This document shows, in pieces, positions 16,489 through 25,301 of a DNA stretch of 64,000 nucleotides (positions within the stretch are counted from its first letter, which is position 1; each line of letters starts with the position of its first letter). The notes beneath the pieces were generated by a model. That model was not told where the DNA came from, ran no database searches, and was given only the letters and a program-made list of their open reading frames with translations. Position numbers and translations under genes: made by a program. Origin of the DNA: Kitasatospora cineracea (lineage in GTDB: Bacteria > Actinomycetota > Actinomycetes > Streptomycetales > Streptomycetaceae); the NCBI RefSeq assembly GCF_003751605.1, contig NZ_RJVJ01000003.1:707775-771774 (forward strand), given 5' to 3'.

Positions 16489-17364
16489 ATGACTTCAGAC
16501 TCCGACGCCCGGGCGCTGGGCGCCTTCCTCAAGGCCCGGCGAGCACAGCTGGCGCCACAGGACTGCGGTCTGCCCGAGTCCGACTCGGTCCGGAAGGTCA
16601 CCGGACTGCGTCGCGAGGAGGTCGCCCGGCTCGCCGCCATCAGCGTGGACTACTACACACGGCTGGAACAGGGGCGCGTGCGGGCATCCGCGCCGGTGTT
16701 GTCCACCTTGGCCCGTGCCCTGCGTCTGGACGACGATCAGCGCAGGTACCTCCACGAACTCGCCCGCCGCACCGACGCACAGCCGCGACGCCGCCCCGCC
16801 GAGCGCCTGCGTCCGGCGATGAGACGCCTGCTGGACCAGCTCACCGAAACCCCCGCGCTCGTCCTCGGCAAACGCCTGGACATCCTGGCATGGAACTCCG
16901 CCGCCGCAGCCCTCTACACCGACTTCGCCGCACTCCCGGCGAACCGGCGCAACTACCTGCGGCTGCTGTTCACCGACCCGGAGGTCCGGCACCTGCACCG
17001 GGAGTGGGCCCACGACGCCCGGGAGGCCGTCGCCGCCCTGCGCATGGAGGCCGCGACCGACCCCGACGGCCCCGGCCTTGCCCGCCTCGTCGGTGAACTG
17101 TCGGTGCAAGACGCCGACTTCCGCGCCTGGTGGGCCGAACACCACGTCAACAGCGCCAGCTACGGAACCAAGCACTACCGTCACCGCCTGGTCGGCGACC
17201 TCACCCTCGACTGCGACACCTGGAGCAGCTCGGACGGCTCCGGACAGCGCCTGATGATCCTCACCGCAGAAGCGGGCAGCCCGTCCCACGACGCCCTGCG
17301 CATCCTCGCCTCGTGGACCACCCCGCAGCCGACCGGCGAGCGAACCGGAGACATGACGCCGTGA
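16489..17364 (+). CDS. XRE-family regulator with MmyB-like ligand-binding domain
   Basis: This 291-residue protein has an N-terminal helix-turn-helix (VTGLRREEVARLAAISVDYY followed by TRLEQGRVR). A MmyB-type PAS-like domain follows (LVLGKRLDILAWNSAAAALY, NYLRLLFTDPEVRHLHREWA). In actinomycetes this family binds a fatty-acid-like or other ligand and usually controls a divergent oxidoreductase or hydrolase gene. Here the divergent gene is the Cys-type alpha/beta hydrolase. The ATG at 16489 is very close to GGAGG, so a slightly different start is possible. Its stop overlaps the start of the next gene. Confidence 0.9.
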   Translation: MTSDSDARALGAFLKARRAQLAPQDCGLPESDSVRKVTGLRREEVARLAAISVDYYTRLEQGRVRASAPVLSTLARALRLDDDQRRYLHELARRTDAQPRRRPAERLRPAMRRLLDQLTETPALVLGKRLDILAWNSAAAALYTDFAALPANRRNYLRLLFTDPEVRHLHREWAHDAREAVAALRMEAATDPDGPGLARLVGELSVQDADFRAWWAEHHVNSASYGTKHYRHRLVGDLTLDCDTWSSSDGSGQRLMILTAEAGSPSHDALRILASWTTPQPTGERTGDMTP

Positions 17365-17720
17365 CCACGTGGACGCCCGAGGAGCTCGCGCACCTCACCG
17401 AATCCCGATCCCTCGTCCTCTCGGCCGGAGACGGGGGCAACCCCGGTGTGGAGCTCGGCATGGTCCTGGTGGCCGGCCGGCTGTATGTCCGCGCCTACCG
17501 GGGCCCGCGGTCCCAGTGGTACCGGGCGGCGCACGAACAGGGCCGCGGACAGATCCGTGTCGGGGCGGTGACCCGCGACGTCTTCCTGCATGCCCGTGCC
17601 AGTGCGCCCGCGTCGGAAATCGATGCCGCCTACCGGGAAAAGTACGGGCAGGCGGCCGACGCTCTCGTCGCCAGCCCCGCTGCCCGTGCCGCAACCACAT
17701 GGATCGACCCGGTGCCCTGA
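17361..17720 (+). CDS. DUF2255 family protein
   Basis: The 119-residue product reads WTPEELAHLTESRSLVLSAG, LYVRAYRGPRSQWYRAAHEQ, GQIRVGAVTRDVFL and IDAAYREKYGQ, the pattern of DUF2255, a small beta-barrel of the flavin-reductase/PNPOx type with unknown function. GTG at 17361 overlaps the previous stop as GTGA, so it is translationally coupled to the MmyB-type regulator. This suggests that the regulator, this protein and perhaps the divergent hydrolase work on one compound. Confidence 0.85.
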   Translation: MTTWTPEELAHLTESRSLVLSAGDGGNPGVELGMVLVAGRLYVRAYRGPRSQWYRAAHEQGRGQIRVGAVTRDVFLHARASAPASEIDAAYREKYGQAADALVASPAARAATTWIDPVP

Positions 17721-17763
17721 CCACCGGTCAAAGTCGTGCGCCGGCCCCGGGGCTCCTGGCCAC

Positions 17764-18110
17764 TCAGGCGTTCACGGTGAGATCCAGCCCGAGCAGGCGC
17801 TCCAGCTCCGCCACGGCCTTTCGTGAGTCCGTTGCGTGAACCGTGGCGAGGCCCAGCACAGCCACGGGGGCAGGTGCAGCCCGCAGTCCTCGGAGATCAC
17901 CACAGCGCCGCAGTCGGGGCTGTACCCCGCACGGAGGTCCCACGGCGTCCTGCCGACCGAGTCCGACAGGACCATTACCGTCACCCCGGCGCGGTCCGGT
18001 CCGGCGCGCAGCAGCGGCCTGAGCGACGACGGCCTCCGCCGGCCGCAAGTCGGCGAAGGTACGGCCCGCCAGGTTCCGATGCTCCACCAGGCACGCCCCT
18101 ACCCCGGCCA
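17764..18110 (-). pseudogene. hypothetical gene broken by frameshifts
   Basis: On the minus strand a plausible protein jumps frames. VTVMVLSDSVGRTPWDLRAG with PDCGAVVISEDCGLHLPPWL lies in one frame. FATVHATDS-like sequence ending KAVAELERLLGLDL then lies in another, ending at 17764. An upstream piece LAGRTFADLRPAEAVVAQAA is in the second frame again. No single start-to-stop frame covers it. I do not recognise the family. Confidence 0.5.
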
Positions 18111-18268
18111 CCCGCCCTGGTGGCAACTGCCCACCGGCTGGGCCGCACGGTGGTGCCGGTCGACGGCCGGGACGCGGGCGCTGCGCCGGTGCCACCGATG
18201 CGGCCGGAGAGCCGAGCGCTTGTCGAAGCCGTCTGCACCCGGACCTCGGCGAGCGCCTGGCCGCCGCC

Positions 18269-18301
18269 GTCACCACCCCGTCACCACCCCGTCACCACCC
18301 C
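18269..18301. repeat. three tandem 11-bp repeats
   Basis: GTCACCACCCC occurs three times in perfect tandem. It lies between a broken gene and a small ORF and is followed at about 18380 by a second short direct repeat of GGGTCGGGCC type. There is no obvious function. Confidence 0.7.
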
Positions 18302-18439
18302 GGACGCGCCCGCGGCCACCGCGCCGGCGTCCGTGCTCGGCCCCGTCCGCTGTCCGGCCGGTCGGCCGGAGTCCCGGCCGGGCCGGGTCGGGCCGGGTCG
18401 GGTGGGGCTGATCGGGTCAGGGTGGGTCAGACTGTGCGC

Positions 18440-18616
18440 ATGAGTTCCGACCGCCGCCCGCTGGGGCTGGCCTTCTCCGAGCCCGCCGTCGACCACACCT
18501 TCCCGGTCGGCGAGCGCCCGCTCCCGTTGCCCGCCGAGTGTTCGCCGTTCCTGGAGCCGGGCGGGGACGCCCCCGCCCAGCCGCCTGCCGGCCGCGTTCG
18601 CGCCCAGCAGGTCTGA
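18440..18616 (+). CDS. 58-residue hypothetical ORF
   Basis: An ATG at 18440 opens 58 codons reading SSDRRPLGLAFSEPAVDHTF and on. Codon third positions are GC-rich as in real local genes, and a strong hairpin begins 25 bases after the stop, which supports a transcription unit. No family is recognised; it could be the N-terminal remnant of a larger enzyme. Confidence 0.35.
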   Translation: MSSDRRPLGLAFSEPAVDHTFPVGERPLPLPAECSPFLEPGGDAPAQPPAGRVRAQQV

Positions 18617-19404
18617 ACCCGCACCGCCCGCCTCCGGCAGCCGGTGGTGCGCGCCGCAGGCAATGGGCCGCGGCGCGCACCACCGGGTGCGATGCTCCCC
18701 CCCGGCGACGCCCCCGTTTCCGGGCCCGGGTCCGCGCCGAGCCGCGCCGGCTCCGGGCACGGCTCTTGTTCAGCGGACGACCACGTGCACGTGGTCGGCG
18801 AGCACTTGGACCAGACCGAGCACGGCCGCCAGGAGCAGTCCGCCGGCCACCGCCGCCGCGATCTGCCCGCGCGTGCGGCCCGGGGATCGCCACGCCCCCC
18901 ACCGTCATCCGCGTGCGGCCGGCCGGGCCACGCTACGGCGCGGGCCGCTCCACGCCGTCCCACCCGGCCCGCCAGCACCGGCCCGCGGGTCCTGCTGGGC
19001 CCCGTTCTCCGTCCGTCCCGACCCCCCTCTCCACGGCTGATACGGACGCGGACAGGGCTGCGCACGGGCGTCGTTCGCCGTCCCGGGCAATGCGGTCGCC
19101 CTGTTCGAGGTCGGCACCGCAGGAGCGCCAGGCGGCCGGTCAAGGGGGCACCGGGCGGCCGGTTGCGCAAGGGCGGGACCCGCTGTTCTCCCCGGTGGAG
19201 GCAGGGGCCTGACCGGCCGTCAGGCACGGTGTAAGGCAACGGAACCCTCCCGACTTCCCCGTGCCCGCCCGTACCGGCCGCTAGGGTGCCGGGCATGCCA
19301 CAGCAGCGGGCGGAGGCCGAACTGCACGGCGGGCCCGACGGACGGCGACAGCGCTCACGTCCTGGCGGCCCCAGCGGCTGCGCTCACCTGTTGCGCTCCT
19401 GTCG
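18617..19404. other. long gap with a hairpin and gene debris
   Basis: Apart from the hairpin at 18641-18686, I see no intact gene. On the minus strand around 18778-18880 a short frame reads GQIAAAVAGGLLLAAVLGLV then QVLADHVHVVVR and a stop. It looks like the membrane-spanning tail of a lost protein, but a stop cuts it off upstream. A 20-bp palindrome at 18778-18797 lies within those codons. Confidence 0.4.
18641..18686. terminator. strong hairpin, 17-bp perfect stem
   Basis: Positions 18641-18657 (CCGGTGGTGCGCGCCGC) are perfectly complementary to 18670-18686, with a 12-base loop. It lies 25 bases past the stop of the small ORF and probably ends transcription. It is symmetric and could act on both strands. 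Confidence 0.65.
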
Positions 19405-20847
19405 TCAGGGCCCTTCGGTGGGCAGCCACGCACCGTGCAGGCCCAGGGGGACGCGGACCGGGATGCGCACGCGGGCAACGGGGCCCGAGGCCGGGTCCTC
19501 AGCGGGCAGGACGAGGAACCAACTCGTGCCGTCGGTGCGGTCGGTGGCGAAGGTCATCCAATAGCCGCGGTCCTCCGCCGACGCCCGCGCTCCGGACTCG
19601 GGGGCGAAGACGGGTTCGCCGACCGCGAGGTCGCCTGCGTCCCAGACTATGGTGGCGCCCGTGTCGAGGTCGTACCAGCGCAGGGCGTCGTACTCGCCGG
19701 CCAGCAGGTCGCCGCGGCCGGTTCCGGTGGCCAGGGCGGTGAGCCGGTGGCGCCGACCGGTGAGGCGGTCGTCGATGCGGGGGAACTCGACCCGGGCGTC
19801 GTCCAGGACCGTCCGGGAGATTCGGGCGCCCGCCGGGTCGATCCTGGCGCGTACCAGGCGCGCGGTCGCCGGTCCGGACCCACCGCCCGGTTCCGGGCCG
19901 ACGGTGAGCCGGTTCCACTCCACGTAGTCGAGGATCACGGGCGCCTGCGGCTGGGGCCCGTCGTCGTAGGCGTTGACCGAGTGCCACATCCAGAAGGCGT
20001 CGTCGTGGGTCCACACCGGTGCTGTGCCGTCGCGGGGTACGAGCACCACCCGGGTGCCGCGCTCGGGCCGCCAGGCCAGGAACGAGCCGCCGGCCATGGC
20101 GGCGTCCAGGTCGAAGAAGGCCGGGGCGAGGACGAGGACGAGGTAGCGGGCGGTGACGGCCATGTCGTGGATCATCAGGGGCTCGTCGACTCCGGCCAGC
20201 GGGGTCGGTCCCCGGCTCACCGTCCCGTCCGGGCCGATCACCGACCAGGTCAGGTAGGGGGGTTCCAGGGCGTAGCAGAAGACGGCCATCTCCCCCGTGA
20301 GCGGGTCGACCTTGGGATGGGCGGTGATGCCGGCGGGCAGGGCGCCGTCGAAGTCCTCGCGGCCCAGGGTCGCCAGGGTGGCGTCGACCCGGTAGGGGCA
20401 GGCGGATTCGGCCAGCGCCAGCATGCGGCCGGCGTGGCGGACCACGTTGATGTCCGGCAGGTCCTTGAACGTCCCGGCGAGCTCGGGCCCCACCTCGTCG
20501 GCGTCCGGGAGGATCATCGACTCCAGGCCGCCCCACAGGGCGCGCCCGGCCCTCTCCTCGGCGACGAGCGCGGGAGTGCGCACGAAGCGGTTGAGGTAGC
20601 GGGCCCGGCCGTCGGAGATCCGCACGGCGTGCAGCATCCCGTCCCCGTCGAGGGGGTAGAGGTAGGAACCGATCGGGGTGAAGCGGGGGTTGGGCCCGTT
20701 GCGCACGTACATCCCGTCGAGTCCGGCCGGCAGCGTGCCGGTGACCTCCAGGTCGACCGCGTCCACCTCGTCGGTGACGGGGGCGAAGGGCCCTGACAGG
20801 TGCGGTACGCGGGTGGGGTCGAAGCCCTTCGTCGCGTGGGTGCTCAA
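19405..20847 (-). CDS. carotenoid oxygenase (retinal pigment epithelium protein family)
   Basis: This 480-residue non-heme iron dioxygenase would split a carotenoid, apocarotenoid or stilbene-like double bond. The N-terminal signature MYVRNGPNPRFTPIGSYLYP and the four iron-binding His are all present in ITAHPKVDP, LMIHDMAVT, WMWHSVNAYDD and LGLHGAWLP near the end. Length is normal. The best start is TTG at 20847, preceded by GGAGG eight bases upstream; no ATG or GTG fits. No carotenoid-synthesis genes are in the window, so its substrate must come from elsewhere. Confidence 0.92.
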   Translation of the reverse strand: MSTHATKGFDPTRVPHLSGPFAPVTDEVDAVDLEVTGTLPAGLDGMYVRNGPNPRFTPIGSYLYPLDGDGMLHAVRISDGRARYLNRFVRTPALVAEERAGRALWGGLESMILPDADEVGPELAGTFKDLPDINVVRHAGRMLALAESACPYRVDATLATLGREDFDGALPAGITAHPKVDPLTGEMAVFCYALEPPYLTWSVIGPDGTVSRGPTPLAGVDEPLMIHDMAVTARYLVLVLAPAFFDLDAAMAGGSFLAWRPERGTRVVLVPRDGTAPVWTHDDAFWMWHSVNAYDDGPQPQAPVILDYVEWNRLTVGPEPGGGSGPATARLVRARIDPAGARISRTVLDDARVEFPRIDDRLTGRRHRLTALATGTGRGDLLAGEYDALRWYDLDTGATIVWDAGDLAVGEPVFAPESGARASAEDRGYWMTFATDRTDGTSWFLVLPAEDPASGPVARVRIPVRVPLGLHGAWLPTEGP

Positions 20848-21337
20848 GGTGACCTCCAGGCACGGCGGTCGACAGGAGCGCGCGGAAGTCCACGCCCGCT
20901 TGCGGCCGCCCCTCTCGTCCCAGTGAAACGCGCACCCCCGCCGCCCCGCCACCCCGTCGCCGGCCACGCCTGCCCGGCGGCCGCGGTGGTGCGGGCCGGT
21001 GCAGCGACCCTGCCCACCGGAGTCCGGTCGACGCCGGCGACCGGCCCGGTCTGATCGCCCACGCCGAGCTCGGCCCGCGTGGTCAAGGGCTTCCGCAACG
21101 GATCCCCTCCTGCCGCACCGGGTTCTTGCAGAGTTTCCCGTCCGGCTTCGTGGCACGGCACCCGTTGACCATGCGCAGAGAGTGACGGTTCGGTGCCTTT
21201 CCGGCAACACGGCCCCTCTCCCCGAAGGCCGATCCGGTCAACGCCCCTACGCCTCCCTCCCAAGAGATCTGACGTTGTGCCAGGAAGTGGAGGTCTCGGG
21301 GCGCCGATCGTCGAGGGAGCGTGTCCGGACCCCTGGT
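20848..21337. other. 490-base gap without a gene
   Basis: No credible coding frame on either strand; only short shadows are open. It would hold the carotenoid oxygenase promoter at its left end. Confidence 0.4.
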
Positions 21338-21466
21338 TCAGCGGGTCCGGGGCGGCAGGAGGCGGAGAGCGATCACGGGCAGGACGAGGACCGCGGCGGC
21401 GGCGTTCAGGCCGCCGAAGCCGGTGCTGTGCACGAGCGGTCCGGCGAGCCCGGCGCCCACCGCCGC
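21338..21466 (-). pseudogene. C-terminal scrap of a membrane transporter
   Basis: About 40 residues, GAGLAGPLVHSTGFGGLNAA followed by AAVLVLPVIALRLLPPRTR and a stop, look like the last transmembrane helix and tail of a major-facilitator permease. The frame upstream is not coding. It follows the amine oxidase gene on the same strand. Confidence 0.45.
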
Positions 21467-21498
21467 GCGCCGATCCGACAAGACCGACCGGACCGGAC

Positions 21499-22596
21499 CT
21501 AGCGGTTCTCCCTGTCGGGGGCCGGGGTGGCGGTTGCGGCCAGGACGGCGCGGGCCGCGCGTTCGCCGGCGGCCAGGGCGCCTTCGATGTGGCCGGCGTG
21601 GCGGGTGGCGGTCTCGGTGGAGGCCCAGTGCAGGCGGCCGTCCAGCGCGGGCTGCCGGTAGCGGGGGTGGCCGAAGAGCGAGTGGTCGTCGAGGTGGGCG
21701 ACGGTGGAGGGGGAGGTCCACTCCTCGGTGCTCCAGTCCTGCACGTACAGGCGCTCGGGGCGGGCGGCGGCCGGGCCGAAGAGGCGGGCGAGCTGGTCGG
21801 TGACGGCCTGCTCGAAGCCGGGGTGGACGGTGCGGGCGTGGGCGAACCCGAACAGGGCGGCGGGGGTGCCGTCCGGTCCGGACATGTCGTGGATCTCCTG
21901 CAGGGGTCCGGTCCGGCTGAACGCCGCTCCGGCCAGGCCCGCTTCGCGCCAGAAGGCGCGGGGGTAGTGGGCGACGGCCTTGACGGCGGCACCCATCCAC
22001 ACCGGGGTGGCGCGGGCGAGGTGCGCGAGGTCGGCGGGCAGGGTGTCGGCGAAGTCGATGCGTTCCAGCGCGAGGGCCGGCGGCAGTGCCAGGACGAGGT
22101 GCCGGGCGTGCAGCGTCCCGCCGGGGGTGTGGACGGTGAGGCCGTACGGGTCGTCCGGGCGGACGGCGGTGACGGGAGTGCCCAGGCGCAGCGTGCCGGC
22201 GGGCAGCGCGGCGGCGAGGGCGGTGGCCAGGTGCTGGGCGCCGGTGGTGAAGCGGCGGGCGGGGGCGTCGATCAGGTTGCCGGTCAGGCGGCGGATGCCG
22301 ACGGCCTCCTGCACGACGGCGTCCCCGTCGAGGTGCTGGTCGAAGGCGGCGATTTCGTGAGCGTCCGTCAGGGCGCGCACGCGGTCCTCCCCGGGCCAGA
22401 ACCAGGTGGCGCCGAGGTCGAGGGCCCGCCCCGCCGGCGGCCCGGGGACGGGCGCGGAGAGCAGGCGTCCGCCGACGCGGCCGCGGGCCTCCAGGACCAC
22501 GGTGTCGAGCCCGGCGGCGCGCAGGCCGGTCGCCGCGGTCAGGCCGGAGGCTCCGGCGCCGACGACGATCACGTCGTGGTCGTCGTGCTGGGGCAT
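21499..22596 (-). CDS. flavin-dependent amine oxidase
   Basis: The 365-residue protein is an FAD monoamine-oxidase-type enzyme. It has VIVVGAGASGLTAATGLRAA (dinucleotide fold), VLEARGRVGGR (second FAD loop), LDLGATWFWPGEDRV, HLVLALPPALAL and the C-terminal FAD motif HWASTETATRHAGHIEGAL. It would oxidise an amine or a related CH-NH bond in the cytoplasm. ATG at 22596 is preceded by GGAAGGAA. It lies 69 bases after the alcohol dehydrogenase on the same strand, so the two are likely co-transcribed and may act in sequence. Confidence 0.9.
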   Translation of the reverse strand: MPQHDDHDVIVVGAGASGLTAATGLRAAGLDTVVLEARGRVGGRLLSAPVPGPPAGRALDLGATWFWPGEDRVRALTDAHEIAAFDQHLDGDAVVQEAVGIRRLTGNLIDAPARRFTTGAQHLATALAAALPAGTLRLGTPVTAVRPDDPYGLTVHTPGGTLHARHLVLALPPALALERIDFADTLPADLAHLARATPVWMGAAVKAVAHYPRAFWREAGLAGAAFSRTGPLQEIHDMSGPDGTPAALFGFAHARTVHPGFEQAVTDQLARLFGPAAARPERLYVQDWSTEEWTSPSTVAHLDDHSLFGHPRYRQPALDGRLHWASTETATRHAGHIEGALAAGERAARAVLAATATPAPDRENR

Positions 22597-22665
22597 GGGT
22601 GGGTTCCTTCCGGTCGGGTGGGGTCGGACGTTCGGTGGCGCGGCGCGGCGGTCGGGCCGACGGGG

Positions 22666-23712
22666 TCAGTCGGCGTCCGCGGCATCCGGGGTGTGCGCGG
22701 TGTCCAGGACGACGCGGAAGCGCGCGGCGCCAGAGCGCAGCCGGTCGAGGGCTTCGGCGGCCCGCCGCAGCGGCAGGCGTTCGGCCACCGGTCGGATGCC
22801 GTGGGCGACGGCGAAGCGCATCGCCTCCTCCGTCTCGCGCGGGGTGCCGGTCAGCTGTCCGGTGAGGGTGTGGCCGTTCATGACGAGCCGGGCCGCCGGA
22901 ACGGTGAGGGAACCGGCGTCGACGCCGACGAGGGTGAGGCGGCCGTGCGTGTTCAGTCCGGTGAGCAGTTCGCCGGCGGGGGCGGTGGAGGAGGCGGTGT
23001 ACACGATGAGGTCGGCGCCGCCGAGCCGCCGCAGGGCCGCGCCGGGTGCCTGGGCGTCGCTGTCGATGTAGTGGTGGGCGCCGAGGCGGCGGGCCGCCTC
23101 CTCGCGGTCGGTACCGCGGGCGACGGCGACGGTCTCGTAGCCGAGTGCGGCGGCGAACTGGACGGCGAGGTGGCCGAGTCCGCCGATCCCGAACACGGCG
23201 ACCCGCCCACCGGCCGGGGTGCCCGCGCGGCGGACGGCGTTGAACGCGGCCACGCCCGCGCAGCCGAACGGGGCCGCGTCGAGGAGGTCCAAGCCGTCGG
23301 GGACGCGGGCGAGCGCGTCGGCGGGCACGGTGACGCTCTCGGCCCAGCCGCCGGGGTAGGACAGGCCGGGCACCTCGCGCTCGGGGCAGTGGACGACGTC
23401 GCCCGCGCGGCAGCGCTCGCAGTGCCCGCAGCTGCCGCCGAACCAGCCCACGGCCACCCGGTCGCCGACCCGCCGGCCCGCGACCCGCTCTCCCACCTCG
23501 GCGACGACGCCCGCGACCTCGTGGCCGGGGACGACCGGGAAGGCGGCTCCCGGGCCGGTGGCGGCGGCGGTCGCGAGGTCGGCGTGGCACACCCCGCTCG
23601 CCGCGACGGTCACCCGCACCAGGGTGCCGGTCGGCGCCCCGGCCGCGGACCGGCGCAGGCGCAGCGGGCCGCCCGGCTCCGTCACGGTCATCGCGCTGAC
23701 ACGCTCCGACAT
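22666..23712 (-). CDS. zinc-dependent alcohol dehydrogenase
   Basis: The 348-residue medium-chain dehydrogenase contains GVCHADLATA (catalytic Cys and His), GHEVAGVVAEVG, the structural-zinc cluster CGHCERCRAGDVVHC, and the cofactor motif GIGGLGHLAVQ. DAAPFGCAGVAAFNAV is the usual third zinc-ligand region. It oxidises alcohols or reduces aldehydes with NAD(P). ATG at 23712 follows GAGGAAG. It is divergent from a LysR-type regulator gene, which probably controls this gene and the amine oxidase after it. Confidence 0.93.
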   Translation of the reverse strand: MSERVSAMTVTEPGGPLRLRRSAAGAPTGTLVRVTVAASGVCHADLATAAATGPGAAFPVVPGHEVAGVVAEVGERVAGRRVGDRVAVGWFGGSCGHCERCRAGDVVHCPEREVPGLSYPGGWAESVTVPADALARVPDGLDLLDAAPFGCAGVAAFNAVRRAGTPAGGRVAVFGIGGLGHLAVQFAAALGYETVAVARGTDREEAARRLGAHHYIDSDAQAPGAALRRLGGADLIVYTASSTAPAGELLTGLNTHGRLTLVGVDAGSLTVPAARLVMNGHTLTGQLTGTPRETEEAMRFAVAHGIRPVAERLPLRRAAEALDRLRSGAARFRVVLDTAHTPDAADAD

Positions 23713-23744
23713 GCTTCCTCTTCCTCTCGGCTCCACCGGTTCAC

Positions 23745-23759
23745 ATAGCTGCTGGTTAT
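23745..23759. promoter_or_regulatory. probable LysR-type binding box
   Basis: ATAGCTGCTGGTTAT, an ATA-N9-TAT imperfect palindrome with the T-N11-A pattern of LysR sites, lies in the 125-base gap between the alcohol dehydrogenase and its divergent LysR-type regulator. It is AT-rich against its surroundings. Function is inferred from position and form. Confidence 0.5.
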
Positions 23760-23837
23760 GCTGGGGCAGCGGAGGCCCCACCATAGGCAGCCGCGCACCG
23801 GCGGGGTAGGGGACGACGGCGAATGGAGCGATAAACA

Positions 23838-24788
23838 GTGGCTATGGTCGACCGGCTGAACCCGGAAGGGCTGCGGTACGCGCAGGCCGTCGCCGAGACC
23901 AAGTCGTTCAGCGCCGCCGCGCGCGCCTACGGCGTCACCCAGCCCGCGCTGTCCAACGGCATCGCCAAGCTGGAGGAGCGCCTGGGCGGCAAGCTGTTCG
24001 ACCGTTCCCCGCGCGGAGTGACCCGGACGCCCTTCGGCGCCCGGATGCTCCCCCTGATCGAGCGCGCGGTGCTCGCCCTGGACGCCGTCGCGGCGGAGGC
24101 GAGGCGGCTGACCGCGCCCGGAGCGCAGAGGATCCGGATGGGCGTCTCGCCGCTGATCGGCCCCCACCTGGTCGCCCGGGCCTTCGGCACCGTCCGCGAC
24201 CTGCCCGCCCCCCGCGACCTCGTGCTGCGCGAGGACGACATGCACGACCTGCGCGGCGCCCTGCGCGAGGGCGAACTCGACATCGTCCTGATCCCCGCGG
24301 TCGCCGCGATGCCGCGCTTCGAGCACCGGGTCATCGACGTCGAGCCGATCGTCGTCATCAGCCCCGGCCCCGGCGGCCCTGGCCCCGACGGCCCCGATTC
24401 CGACGGCCCCGATTCCGGCGGCCCCGGCTCCGACGGGGGCGCGCCGCTGGAACTCGCGGACGCCGCCCGGGAGCGCTTCATCCTCGTCCCCGACGGCTGC
24501 GGCCTGACCACGTTCACCAAGCAGCTCTTCCGGGCCGGCGAGATCCCGCTGCGCACCTACGCCGGGGAGGCTGCCAGCTACCGGGTCCTGGAGGACTGGT
24601 CGAAGCTGGGCCTCGGCTCGGCCATGGTGCCCCGCTCCAAGCTCACCTCCCCCGACGTGCCCCACCGGCCGCTGGTCGACTCCGGACGGGAGGTGCAGAT
24701 CTCCTTCGAAGCGGTGTGGAGCGCCGACTCCCCGCTCGCGGCGGACCTGCTCCACCTCGCCGACGCCCTGGCCGCCGCCCGCCGCTGA
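23838..24788 (+). CDS. LysR-family regulator with a Gly-Pro-Asp repeat insertion
   Basis: The 316-residue protein has an N-terminal winged helix (FSAAARAYGVTQPALSNGIA, KLEERLGGKLFDRSPRGVTR) and a LysR effector domain (RIRMGVSPLIGPHLVARAFG, GSAMVPRSKL). Between the two lobes, after IVVISPGPG, is a low-complexity run of about 25 residues made of Gly-Pro-Asp/Ser triplets, a loop not usual in the family. GTG at 23838 and ATG at 23844 are both possible starts. It is divergent from the alcohol dehydrogenase-amine oxidase pair, which it probably regulates. Confidence 0.88.
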   Translation: MAMVDRLNPEGLRYAQAVAETKSFSAAARAYGVTQPALSNGIAKLEERLGGKLFDRSPRGVTRTPFGARMLPLIERAVLALDAVAAEARRLTAPGAQRIRMGVSPLIGPHLVARAFGTVRDLPAPRDLVLREDDMHDLRGALREGELDIVLIPAVAAMPRFEHRVIDVEPIVVISPGPGGPGPDGPDSDGPDSGGPGSDGGAPLELADAARERFILVPDGCGLTTFTKQLFRAGEIPLRTYAGEAASYRVLEDWSKLGLGSAMVPRSKLTSPDVPHRPLVDSGREVQISFEAVWSADSPLAADLLHLADALAAARR

Positions 24789-24830
24789 CCCCACCCCGGC
24801 CCCGGCGCGCCCCGACCGGGAACGGCATCC

Positions 24831-25299
24831 GTGAACCCCGGCATCCCCCCCGCCCGGCCTCACCGTCGACGGCGCCGGCCTGTTCTGCGTCACCCTCCTG
24901 CTGTGCCCGCGCCGCCGGATCGACGGCGCGGCACCGGGCACCGTCGTGCACGTCACCACCACCGACCCCGCCGCACCGCCGGGCCTGCCCGCCTGGTGCC
25001 ACCTGACCGGCCACCACTACCTCGGCCCCGTCCCCGACCGCACGCCCCCGGTTCACGCCCGGCGGCTGACCGCCGACGCCGTCCCGCCCCGCCCCGACGC
25101 CCCGTGGCGCACCGCGACCCGTTGGAGCGCCGACGGCAAGCGCCCGGCCGCAGAGCGTCGAGCCAACCCTAGACATACACACTCGCTATGCCTTGATTCA
25201 TCACGATCCTCTACCGGTGGTGGAGAACGCTCCCTAACGTTGCTGCTGCGCCGGGGAAGCGAGGGCTTCCCCGGAGAGGCTCCCCTCGGCAAGGCATAA
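24831..25299 (+). pseudogene. TusA-like sulfurtransferase-family gene with a start-proximal frameshift
   Basis: From about 24859 the frame reads LTVDGAGLFCVTLLLCPRRR, PGTVVHVTTTDPAAPPGLPA and WCHLTGHHYLGPV, as in TusA/SirA-like small sulfur-carrier proteins of actinomycetes. Two Cys lie near the first strand, and the PAWCHLTGH motif is conserved. No start exists in this frame, because a TGA ends it at 24832. A GTG at 24831 lies in the neighbouring frame; removing one C from the seven-C run at 24845-24851 would fuse it perfectly. So it is a frameshift mutant, a phase-variable tract or a sequence error. The last 50 residues before the stop look like read-through. Confidence 0.6.
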
Positions 25300-25301
25300 C
25301 C

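Noticed and set aside
18778..18797. Perfect 20-bp palindrome CGACCACGTGCACGTGGTCG
   Set aside because: It falls in debris that encodes alternating His-Val in the decayed minus-strand frame. Palindromy from repeated codons is the simpler reading; no gene is near enough to be controlled.
21338..23590. Minus-strand frame of 750 codons rich in Arg and Pro
   Set aside because: It is the wrong frame of the amine oxidase and alcohol dehydrogenase genes; only its last 40 codons look protein-like and are listed as a transporter scrap.
7512..23712. Secondary-metabolite gene cluster (P450, carotenoid oxygenase, amine oxidase, alcohol dehydrogenase)
   Set aside because: No polyketide, peptide, terpene or other scaffold synthase is present, and the enzymes lie in separate units with different regulators and gene relics between them.
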